From: Oreohelix idahoensis
Taxonomy: Eukaryota > Mollusca > Gastropoda > Stylommatophora > Oreohelicidae
Length of the DNA stretch: 64,000 bases
NCBI GenBank assembly: GCA_024509875.1
Contig: JAMPIV010018971.1
Location: 58,501-122,500, forward strand
Direction: 5' to 3'
This document shows positions 21,487 through 31,242 of the stretch, piece by piece. Numbering within the stretch: position 1 is the stretch's first letter; every line of letters starts with the position of its first letter. The notes below the pieces were generated by a model. The model ran no database searches, was not told where the DNA came from, and saw only the letters and a program-made list of their open reading frames with translations. A program made the translations under genes and the position numbers.

Positions 21487-22720
21487 GATTATCCTTGAGA
21501 GATTAAAAGAGTCCATAGACAAGAAACTGAGAGATGAACTAGCAGGTTTTCGACAAAACAGATCCTGTACAGACCAGATAGCCACTTTGAGAATAATAGT
21601 TGAACAAAGTCTGGAATGGAGTTCACCACTATTCATCGGATTTGTGGACTACGATAAGGCATTTGACAGTGAATCACTTTGGAAATTGATGAGGCATTAT
21701 GGAGTTCCGCAGAAGATCATTATTTTAATAAAGAAAACAAATGAAATCATGACATGCAGAGTTCTTCATAAAGGACAGCTTACAGAACCGTTTGGGATAA
21801 GAACAGGAGTGCGACAGGGATGCCTCCTGTCTCCATTTATTTTCTTACTAGCAATAGACTGGGTTATAAGAACATCGACAACACACAACAGAAATGTAAT
21901 CCAGTGGACTCTGACTAAGCAGTTGGATGATCTGGATTTTGCTGATTACTTGGCTCTTCTGTCCCATAACCGTAATCAGATGCAAGACAAATTGAAAACA
22001 CTCGATGAAAGGTCACAGCAATTGGGTCTGAAAATACACAGGGAAAAGACAAAAATAATGAGAATAAATGCAGGTAATAATAACAGAGTTGAACATGAAG
22101 AAACACCAATACAAGATGTAGAATCGTACACATATCGTCGCAGCAATATAGACAAATTTGGAGGGACAGACAGTGATATCAAAATAAGAATACAAAAAGC
22201 AGGAGGAGCTTTCATTGCATTGGGACATATATGGAGATCAAGAGAAATCGGATCCAACACGAAAATAAGAATCTTCAACTCAAATGTGAAGTCAGTCCTA
22301 TTGTATGGCTCTGAGACTTGGAGAACAACAAAGACAACAACCAAAAAGCTACAGACTTTCATAAATGGGTGATTGCGTAGAATAGAGGGCTTAAAATGGT
22401 ATGACAAGGTTACCAACGTGGAACTGATGACAAGAACTAGACAAGTGCCAGTGGAACAAGAGATGAGAAGACGACGATGGCGATGGATAGGACACAAACT
22501 GAGGAAACCTGTTGATAGCATTACAAGGCAGTCCTTGTTCTGGAACCCCCAGGGCAAGAAAGGCAGAGGTAGACCAAGAAGCACATGAAGAAGAGAGCTG
22601 GAAACAGAGGTGAAAATGATAAGGAGAACGTGGAATGAACTTGAGATGATGGCACGTGACAGGAGGACTTGGCATGTGTTTGTTGAAGGCCTATGCCCCT
22701 TTGGGAGTGGAGGGTTATGA
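21487..22720 (+). pseudogene. LINE family 2 reverse transcriptase, catalytically dead
   Basis: Same protein as at 10,982-12,360. The catalytic FADD is FADY here (GAC to TAC near 21,947), so a metal-binding Asp is lost. Three residues (VDR) are deleted after FDS. TGC to TGA at 22,370-22,372 and TGG to TGA at about 22,587 add stops. The A-run is one base shorter than in copy 1, so the frame stays open across the position where that copy breaks. Confidence 0.92.
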
Positions 22721-22728
22721 ATGAATGA
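21487..22728 (+). mobile_element. 5'-truncated LINE family 2, copy 2, 13-bp TSD
   Basis: ATTATTTTGAGAG at 21,474-21,486 and 22,729-22,741 is an exact TSD. The insertion starts inside the RT and ends in (ATGA)n. Confidence 0.93.
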
Positions 22729-22749
22729 ATTATTTTGAGAGCTCTGATC

Positions 22750-23035
22750 AGGAAACTATTACGTATGCTGTCAACCTCCACACAAAAGACAATAGGAATC
22801 GTAGATTAAACCTTAAAAAAATATTCTCAATCTGATAAAATGACTGCTGAACGTCTGCTTCAAAGTTGCCCAACATACGAAGAGAAAAAGCGCATATGGC
22901 CGACACCAGTACGATTCATGGAAAAGCTGCACGGAGATTAAAATAGCCTCAAACTGACTACAGCTTTCTTTGAAAACAAACACGTGCACGTCTGAGAGTG
23001 TACGAAGAAGAAGTAGAAGAAGTAGAATTAACCTC
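22750..23035 (+). pseudogene. LINE ORF2 C-terminal fragment (RNase H-type LINE)
   Basis: The plus strand reads TAERLLQSCPTYEEKKRIWP, then KLHGD, one stop, then LKLTTAFFENKHVHV and a stop. A GAA-rich tail follows. This resembles the extreme C-terminus of RNase H-bearing LINEs, such as the ORF2 at 51.5 kb with its AEHILQDC and KLFGSLEELSTTATYI. A related fragment is at 23,960-24,150. Confidence 0.7.
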
Positions 23036-23264
23036 AATGCACAATGTAAATTTGCCACAACAAAGATGTAATTTATGATAAATAGCAATAAATCTTACAA
23101 ACACAATTAAATTCCAGCCCCGTAATATTCCATGAAAGCATTAGCTTTTCTTTTTAAAAGTTGATAGAGAATAATGTGATCGTTAATCCCGAATGGGCTA
23201 TAATTATGATATATAGACTGGGTGCCCATAGTGCGGCTCGCCAGGTGCATGCGGCCCGTCACAG

Positions 23265-23425
23265 CCTGTGATGCGGTTCTATGCTATAGACCTCAGAAAG
23301 AAGGCGAAAGAGAGGTCAACTCAAAAAGAATTGGCGGAGAACTGCGGAGGCCTAGGTGCAAAGCATAGATCAGAGTTCGAGAACTGCACGACGGATGGTC
23401 ACCGACCGAGCAAAGTAGAGGCAGT
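23265..23425 (+). pseudogene. LINE family 1 3' end remnant
   Basis: AAAGAGAGGTCAACTCAAAA, AGAACTGCGGAGGCC and GATGGTCACCGACCGAGCAA correspond to the GKRKRGRPKTTWRRT...VTDRAKW end of family 1. It is heavily mutated. Confidence 0.7.
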
Positions 23426-23471
23426 TTGTTTCTGTTTTATTTATTAACATGTGATGATTTATTCTACCTGT

Positions 23472-23723
23472 TGGAGCCGCCCTGGCGTAATGATTACCAC
23501 ATTGCGCTGGCTATCAGGTGTTCATGGTTCAAGCCCAGGCGTGGGCATTTGAAAGAGTGTCATCCACCGGGATTTTGACTGAATAACCTGCCTTCTGTGG
23601 ATGAGAAGGGGCGAAGCTCCTGACCGGGTTGGAAGGAAAGTCCACAGGTTCCCCAGCCTGGCAATGACATGTCATTGAGCCGAAGGGCTGAAAGCCCAAG
23701 TGCCGCTTGTTAAGAAAAAAAAA
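23472..23723 (+). mobile_element. tRNA-derived SINE (family B), 11-bp TSD
   Basis: The head has TGGCGTAATGATTACC (A box) and GGTTCAAGCCC (B box). The body has GGGATTTTGACTGAATAACC and GACATGTCATTGAGCCGAAG, and it ends in a poly-A tail. ATTCTACCTGT at 23,461-23,471 and 23,724-23,734 is the TSD. A second copy is at 44,645-44,914. Confidence 0.92.
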
Positions 23724-23959
23724 ATTCTACCTGTACGTTTAAGTAAAAATTAACTGTAAAATTGGAAATCAATTTAGCATTCGACCAAAATTGCAGAATG
23801 TAACTCATTACTACATGCCGCAGAAACACTGCATTTTTGTATGTGTAGATTCTGAATGCTATCAGGTAGTCTAAACTGTACTTACGTAACATGCAGTAAA
23901 GGTCATTAGGCCAAGGCTGAACAATGTTCATTACTCAGGGTCACTTTACACTCACAAAT

Positions 23960-24150
23960 ATCCGCTGGTGTAGGTTGTGGGCTGGAACATATGAGGAACA
24001 CAGAAAACACATATGGCCATCACCAGTACCGTTCCAGGATAAGCTCTACGGAGATACCAACACGCTTAAGCTGTCCACTGCTGTCTTTGAACGTATTCAA
24101 GTCGACGTCTGAAAGTGAAAAAAGAAAAAGAATAATAAGAAGAATATATA
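23960..24150 (+). pseudogene. LINE ORF2 C-terminal fragment
   Basis: It reads EEHRKHIWPSPVPFQDKLYG, then DTNTLKLSTAVFERIQVDV and a stop, then an AAAAAGAA-type tail. Same family as 22,750-23,035, truncated at the 5' side. Confidence 0.7.
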
Positions 24151-24199
24151 CATCATCTAAAGGTAAGGTATTTACATAGCATAACCTCTCGTGGGAAGT

Positions 24200-24390
24200 G
24201 AAGTGTTAGAGTTCACCGTTCTAGGTCCAGCTTTATGAGATGGGGTGATCAGTTTCCTTTATCGCTGCCTTTGCTGTCTCTAACTCAACAACATAGTCAG
24301 GTACCCATTTAGAGCTTAGTAGACGGAAGTGTAACACTACTAGTTTCAGTTCCAGAACCTGTGCCGCGAAAGAAAAACGCTCTAACTGCC
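24200..24390 (-). mobile_element. SINE family C, diverged copy
   Basis: It shares TTCACCGTTCTAGGTCCAGC, GTCTCTAACTCAAC and GTCAGGTACCCATTTAGAGC with 21,130-21,330. The tRNA-like head is eroded. Confidence 0.65.
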
Positions 24391-24555
24391 GATTAAAAAA
24401 AGCTTGATACGAGAGTTCTGACATGGAGTAGTGTTAAGGTCGTGTTTTTGGTCTAGGGGAGTTTATCAGTAAAATACTTGTAGGTACAGGTTGGATTTTT
24501 TGGTTATCTCGCTTGTAAGCTGTCTAACGGTTAGTTGGGTTTAATAATAACATCG

Positions 24556-24575
24556 CGAATGTTCTCGAACCTTCG
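24556..24575. promoter_or_regulatory. Perfect four-unit heat-shock element
   Basis: CGAATGTTCTCGAACCTTCG is four contiguous alternating pentamers (nGAAn nTTCn nGAAn nTTCn) without mismatch, the binding site of heat-shock factor trimers. Downstream are two GAGCGG/CAGCGG-type GC-rich segments and a TATAAAG at 24,789-24,795. No ORF follows within 1 kb, so the target transcript, if any, is unknown. Confidence 0.55.
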
Positions 24576-26410
24576 AGATGAGTTGAGTTCACGGCTCAGC
24601 GGCGTTTTTGCGCGGGGATGAATTTTTTTGACTGAGCGGTTTTTTAGGCGGGGAGAATTTTCGTGACATTCGAATGCTGAGATAGCTTAGAGAAGGGACT
24701 GACGATTATGGTCAGGGTGTCCCGATATGGAGAATAGTTTTGGTGAAAAAGGATTATGATATTTCCTAAGATTTCATAAAGCCGTTGATATAAAGGCTGA
24801 TATATGTATTCTGCAGAATGTACATTGTTAAGGATTTTTTCGGGCCTTGGATTATAGGCAGCTTTGTGTTGATATCTCCGGTGAGGGAGATTTGTGAGGT
24901 CGACAGATTATTATTATAGGGAAGGTGTTTTCTCCCATTAGTTATGTTGAGCCTGACGATATAGATGTCATTGTATTTATGCAGCTGCTGTGCTTGGGAT
25001 TTTTTATGCTCTGCATTTAACTACCTATGAATTTGATGTGTACCTGAGATGTCAGAATTGATCGTGAACTGTACTTGTGACAGTGTACTATTTATGATGT
25101 GCTTATATGCTGTGATATCAGCATGTTTACGTTTGATGTGGTGCTTGTACCAGTATATTAAACAGTGTATAGACGTTCCAGTCGTTTTCTATATTTCCTG
25201 ACTATGATGTTTACTAGAGTTCGCAGTGTTACCTGTTCCAGTGCTCGTATACAAGTTTAGATGTCAGGTACCTGTGATGTGTATTGTGGTGTGTGATTAC
25301 CCGTGTTTTGATCCAGAACTACATGCATTCGCGTCCATTGATAGCTTCACACACACACACACCCAGTCGGCCACCTGTAAGCCCGACGAATGCTGATGTG
25401 CCTTCATCAGCGCATCTACAATAACAGAACATTTATCATCTTCTTCCTGGAAAAACTTAACATTCAACAAGTGGTAATCATGCATTGCTTGATACATAAA
25501 TGTCAATAATATTTTGTATCTTCATTTTCTGTTTGTCACCGGGCTTGATGAGGTATAATTTCGTCACATGTTGTAATTTGAATATTGTATTTATTTGTTC
25601 AGCTAAGTCCTATCCAATTTTTTTTCATTTCTTCACTTGATACAAACGTGTGTCCTTGCTCTAACCGATCACTGCTTACTCGATTAAATAGTGTTTATGA
25701 AGAATTAAGCAATTTTTAATTTCAGCTCGTTGAAGACTCCACCCTGGTTTACTCAGTGGAATTCTTATTTATATGGAATAGAAAAACAGAGTGTAATTAG
25801 TAAATTGACTGAGACAAACATGCAGTAACTTCAAAATGATTAAATCAACGTTAAATTTGTGTATCTACAAATAACAGATTTAATAGTCCCTTAGGGTTTA
25901 ACAAGGTTTTAAAGAAATGAATTATTATTTATAAAAAAAGTTTATCATCACTGTTGTAATGTGATAGAAATGTGTAAAAGAAATCACTTGGCAGCTTTTA
26001 TGTGTTACTTAGCTGTCAATGACGGTTATGCTCCTTCTGACGGTTAGGTTCTTGGTAGACTGATCACGCTCGTCGCTGACCAAGGTTGTAGGCCGCAGCA
26101 CGTTCCCAGAAGTGTCAGGGAGTGTCTACGAAGTTGGTCCCTCGTCTTTAAGCTCAAGCCACTTTTCCCTTCTTGTTCCAGAGATAGTACACTCAACTGG
26201 TACCACTAACATCTATGGTGAAAGAATAGAAACAAAACGCTCTCCTTAGTATTGCGTTTTCCGACTTATAGTTATGGGTCCCTTTCTCCTATTCCACCAT
26301 CCCATCTACCTCAGAATTTATCCTCGATGAGAATTAAGCATAATCCCGCGAGAGAAAACTTTCTTTATATTTAAGTTGAATAGCTTTAGAGTTACTTTAC
26401 ATTTAAATGA
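24576..26410. other. Unassigned DNA
   Basis: No coding region is recognised. GTGATGTG and TACTTGTGAC motifs recur irregularly between about 25,020 and 25,310. A (CA)n of eight units lies at about 25,350. Confidence 0.4.
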
Positions 26411-26600
26411 AAAGGTTAATAACATAGATAGACTATGTTTACGTTAACATCTACATTGATTGAAAAGTGTTCACAATATAGATTGAATATGTTTTCATTT
26501 ACATCTACACTGGTTGAAAAGTTTTGAAACTTTCATTACGTTTTTTAAGTGAATCTTTTTACATAGACACTAACACTGGTTTGAAAATGAAATATTCTAA
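26411..26600. repeat. About 65-bp degenerate tandem repeat, 3 units
   Basis: TTTACGTTAACATCTACATT followed by GATTGAAAAG recurs as CATTTACATCTACACTGGTT and as TTTTACATAGACACTAACAC. Three decayed units. Confidence 0.55.
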
Positions 26601-26689
26601 TTAGAATGTACATCATTTCTTTCATCTTTCCCTCCCTGGTCCATATGGAACTTGGGACTACCTATGAATTTAGTTCTCTGTAAGAAACT

Positions 26690-26800
26690 AGCAATAAGCA
26701 GTCACCAGCCCTTGCAGTGGTGGTTCATGAAATTATCGTTCTATATGATGAGATTGCCAGCCTCAAATGACTTGGACATCCACTAGCACTTTCGACATTT
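26690..26800 (+). repeat. SINE-like fragment (GCCAGCCTC family)
   Basis: It contains GCAGTGGTGGTTCATGAAAT and GATGAGATTGCCAGCCTCAA, the core of the family also present at 9,720, 28,740 and 58,490. Confidence 0.65.
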
Positions 26801-27530
26801 TAATATTCACATGGCAATATAAACATTTTAGTTCACATGTTAGTAATGAAAAATATAATATGTAAACAGTACAACTTACGCCAGTCTTGGCTCACAGACC
26901 GTTTGCTCAGAAAAGTAGCGTTAAGGCACTTTTTTCAGGTGTCTTGGGAGTCGTTATGTTAGCACTAACTTCCCACTATGACTCCATGTTTCAGTTTCCT
27001 CAGATGCCGGTCTTCCTTAATAAAATGGTTTTCCTGGGCTCTTTAAGACCTTCAAGATGTTCCACAAAGTCCAATCTGATAAAGAGAATTCTGACCCTTG
27101 CAGTCTGGTTTCGCCTTGGCAAGCGATCCTCACAGTGAATTTTCAGTGTCTTTAAACTGTAAAATGTTAGTTTATATTGCCTGTCCTCCCCCGCAATTGT
27201 TTTGCTACAATACTAAGAAAGCTCCAATCGTTGCAAACAAGCGTGTTTAGAAGGGGCAATTTCAAAATTATTTGCGCCTGAAATAATATGCGTGATGCAA
27301 AAGGTCACGTCTCCCATACATGGAATGAAAACATCCGATTATCTATCGGCAATATTTACAAATAACTTATTATTACTTTAATATAAAGTAATGTCTTTGT
27401 AACAAGGTGTGCCAGAAACGGTGATGTCATGCATGTCTGTCCAAAATGTGTCGCACAGACGAGTAATCTCGTTATATGTCGATTGAGCACACACACTCCG
27501 TCTCTTTACAATCTTGACAAAGAACGCACC

Positions 27531-27677
27531 ATGGCCTTTTCGGCGATTAAACAAATGCGCTGGGTGATTTTAGTCTTAATCTGTAGTCTGATGTCGGCCA
27601 CACCCCAGAGTAACCAACATGGTTGTCGATTTATTACTATCTCAGCCGTTCCTTGCAAAGCAAGGAGAAACGGATAA
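27531..27677 (+). CDS. Possible small secreted peptide, 48 aa, unrecognised
   Basis: The ATG sits in a strong Kozak context (CACCATGG). The product begins MAFSAIKQMRWVILVLICSL, a short charged start then a hydrophobic stretch, which looks like a signal peptide. A polar stretch of about 20 residues with two Cys (CRFITISAVPC) and a basic end (CKARRNG) follows. The frame is open 34 codons further upstream. I recognise no family. A signal-peptide-like 48-codon ORF can arise by chance in this much DNA, and no promoter or splice context supports it. Confidence 0.2.
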   Translation: MAFSAIKQMRWVILVLICSLMSATPQSNQHGCRFITISAVPCKARRNG

Positions 27678-28423
27678 CCAAACAGACATGACGACTTATC
27701 AGTGAGAGGAGTGTAAGCATGTTTGAAAATACCAAATATCTGCTACATATCAAAGAAAGAAAGAGGTGCCGACCATGAAAAGCATGTCACAAGGTACAAC
27801 AAATGTAACTGATTACTGCTGGAGTAAAGCAGAGATCGACCCAAAATAATTATGTGACACTTGCTCAAATTTATCACTGCTTGCTCTGAAATATTCACCA
27901 CAGCCGTAAGGTTAACTCCTGGGAATGAGTTAAACAATGCAATGTTTTAATTGATAAGGGGGAAAGTACAAAATCTGACTCAGATTTTCCAATCAACGTC
28001 TTGGATATCACGCTTCGTCATCCCTGACGCCTGACGATTTTCAGCTATTTCGGATGGAAGTAGTTTTTCGTGCATTCAGGAAAAAGGGCTTTTTTCTGCC
28101 TTAGGCAAACGAGACGAACGCTTCAATCAAAAAACATGATGACCCTTAATGAACATCACACCAAGAATTTAGGTGACATCGATCTCTGTGGATTTAAGAA
28201 CACTCGGAATTTCCGAGTGGTTCTCCACTCCTGGCCCTGTCGTCTGAGAACGGCTACAAGAGATCATTGTAAAAAAAAAAAAAAAAAATGTTGCGAAGAT
28301 GTGAATAACTCGAATATCTTTGATAACTGGTTTACAAATCTTTCAACACGTTTGATAGATGTTACAGAAGTCTTCAAAGATTTACTGTGATAAACTGTTT
28401 TATTACTTTTTGTATCTCAGAAG
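27678..28423. other. Unassigned DNA
   Basis: No gene or named repeat is recognised. A poly-A run of 18 lies at about 28,271. Confidence 0.4.
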
Positions 28424-28620
28424 ATGGTAGGAAACTCTTTACAGAGCGATACAACAGGAAGCAATCTGATCATCAGAAGCAGTTCCCCCCGTCCGACAAG
28501 TGTTTCGGCCCGATATACTCCTTTACACTCTAAGGGGGGCGGGCCCACTTGGGTCATGACTCCCAAGCTTCTCAGCCTCCTGTTGTCTTGTATCGAAATT
28601 GAACCCTTTTCACTTATGGT
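28424..28620. mobile_element. MITE-like repeat with inverted ends, copy 2
   Basis: An inverted copy of 18,785-18,984. Ends GCGATACAACAGGAAGC and CCTCCTGTTGTCTTGTATCG are imperfect inverted repeats; the middle has ACTCTAAGGGGGGCGGGCCC. Confidence 0.65.
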
Positions 28621-28739
28621 AACAGTAATATGTCACAGTAATAAACAGTTTACAACTGGGACCAGTAGAAAATATTTTGACAACTAACTGTTTTGCAACA
28701 TTAATAATTAGTTATTTTCCGTTTTTTGTTGTTGTTATG

Positions 28740-28885
28740 GAGCATGGGCCAACACTACAGCTAGCCACCTTGCAGGGAGCCTGCATTAATGGACCCTTGG
28801 AGTGATGGTTTCTGAAACAATTTATTTTACACGATGAGGTTACGAGTCCCATGCATAGCCTTGTGCTTTATTTCAACATGTCGTT
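28740..28885 (+). repeat. SINE-like fragment (GCCAGCCTC family), diverged
   Basis: CACCTTGCAGGGAGCCTGCA, GAGTGATGGTTTCTGAAACA and GATGAGGTTACGAGTCCCAT align with the 9,720-9,900 copy. Confidence 0.6.
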
Positions 28886-29097
28886 TTTCCTGATCTCCAC
28901 ATTCAGACACTGTCACTGTTGACTAAACAACTAAACTGGAAAGTTAAGTCGTCTGAAAAGCAGACACATTTGCAAGAAGTCATTATCCTAATCAGTCAGA
29001 TGAATAATGTTAATGGCCTATTCTTCACGTTTGGACGATCATCTGGGTTTAGTTCTTGAATAACTTGCATCTTATAGGCGTATAACTTCAAGCGATT

Positions 29098-29271
29098 TTA
29101 AGGCACATTGTGAACTGTTGACTTTGGTATCTTTAGTTGGCGTGTAGCTTGTCTAACTGATTTCGGCTGTCGCCAAGTGAAAGTAGTTTGAATGTTTACA
29201 TATGTCTCAATAGAAACTGATGATCTGTCACTGATCGCTCCCTTCTCATCGTTTTTTGTTTTCTCAAGAAT
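29098..29271 (-). pseudogene. Transposase helix-turn-helix fragment
   Basis: The minus strand reads VNIQTTFTWRQPKSVRQATR, then QLKIPKSTVHNV. This resembles the N-terminal helix-turn-helix of mariner-like or DUF4817 transposase-related proteins (S-V-R-x-A-x-R-x-L-x-IP-x-STV-x-x-V). The LTR element at 29,277 inserted right next to it and cuts its upstream side. Confidence 0.55.
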
Positions 29272-29276
29272 GTGTT

Positions 29277-30757
29277 TGATAAGGTTGATAACGTTGGATT
29301 TTTTATTCCCGTTAATGATATCCACCAAAAGATAGATATAAGTGGATGGAAGCAGACATCATCATCATCATCAGTTGATAAGATCTCTATGGTGTTGTTT
29401 GCTCCACTGTAGTGTATGGAATGTCAACTTGACCTACGCAGTGGTGTGTAGACATGGATTGAGTGTATAATGTGCGAATGATGATAAAGGTTCGTGGTGT
29501 TGACAAAAAATGTTCTTTTCTCACACTCATGTATGGCTGGAAGTCATCGACACCAACGACTGTGTACCTTTTCTAAAGTTTAATTGGACGTACACACTCG
29601 ACAGCACAGATAGTGACAAATCACAGGTTGCCATAATACATCATAGTACAGTGGATAAATGGTCTTGCAATGTTACATGGGCACTCATGTAGAATAAGTG
29701 TATAATGGACTGTCAGTAGCCAAGCACTCAGTATCGCCCATACATATATCATCTGACTTCACTGACTGGGCACGTCAGCTTATAAACAATATTTCAGATG
29801 GCTTCTAAACCTAATCTCGTCTAGCGACGATTCTTCAACATAATGTTCAGCACATATTTTTCCATATAATAATATTGAACCGCTAATAACGGGTTCTCAT
29901 GTGTAGCAGTGATCTCTGGACTAAACAAGCGATAATACGGGCATCCCTTTTCTCTTCTTGAAAGTCACTACATGTTTTGGTTCCAAGATGGCTTCACTCG
30001 TGAGCTGTCACTCACGTTTGGATACAGATAATGAATCTGTCCTAAAGTTAGTCATTCATAAAACATTTCATTGCTCTGTAGATTTGATCATGAACAATTG
30101 ACTGCAATCTACAGGATATAGTGCTGCTAGGAATCGAAGTCGTTTTCATCGAGTCAAATATATTCTCTTAGACATTCAAATCGTAACTATCGAAAATGGT
30201 GGCTTCGATCGAGAGTTCATAAGAGTATCTTTGATTACCTTGGTATAGGAAATATGAAACTGCCATTCCTTGGCAATACGACTAAACACTGGGGTAAAGC
30301 ATACACGATAGGTTTAGACGACTATCACCTTCCCCACAAATACTGAGATCACTTTTTCCCCGGCGACAGGCCGACATGGAAAACACACAGTCCCTATCAG
30401 GACGAAGCCAAATCACACCACACTCTAGCGACACATCCGCCGAATAGCCTTCGACCTCTCTAGAGACAACAGAACATATAGTTCGACTTAGATATGTAAA
30501 GATATACAGATATAAGACAGACTCGTCCTACTCAGACAAACAATACACATAAATTCAGGCCATAGATATTCTGAAGCAAGAACAATCTATTATTACCCAA
30601 ACAACGAATAAATCGCAGTAAAATGGATTTATCCGCGGAGTTTGATCGAAAGAGCCGACACAACTTTCAAGGGAAGTAACTCAATAATGACTTTCCCTTA
30701 AGCACTAAAAAATTACCTATGTATAATATTGTAAGATATCAAAGACTGCACGTAACA
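29277..30757 (-). repeat. 3' LTR of the Gmr1-like element
   Basis: 1,481 bp, a direct repeat of 37,330-38,809. The only difference noticed is one extra C in CTAAACCTAATC near 29,810. In element sense it follows a purine-rich tract. Confidence 0.95.
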
Positions 30758-30777
30758 GTCTTACCACACCTCCCGGG
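30758..30777 (-). promoter_or_regulatory. Polypurine tract next to 3' LTR
   Basis: In element sense, GGGAGGTGTGGTAAGAC directly precedes the LTR. It is purine-rich, in the position where the plus-strand primer forms. Confidence 0.6.
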
Positions 30778-31242
30778 AAAAAAAAAATGGAACTTTTTTT
30801 TTTTTTTGAAATACATCTAGGAGCAACGTACAATAGGCTCACAACGCATGAATAATGCGCAGATGAAAATATCAGGAATACCTATAACGCCTAATATGAG
30901 GCTAAGTCGACTTATGGAGCGACTGGTGAGAATGTGTCTCATAAACTGAGAGAAATTATTTCTCTACAAGTATATTTTTCCAGGAAGGTGTCATCAAAGT
31001 ATAATACAATTCTGGCAATTACACAATGCCTAAAAAATTCATATCATCATTTCGCATTAGATATCTTAAATTTATGATTTATGAAGAAAAAAATCATCAA
31101 AGCACAGCGGTGAATAAACATCAATGAACCGCTATGTAGTGATACAATCATTATATTATTAAATTACAAATGTGTATCTATCATGATATAGAAAAGGAAC
31201 TACTATAGAACTAGACATATCAAGAAGTCTAAGCCCTAATAG

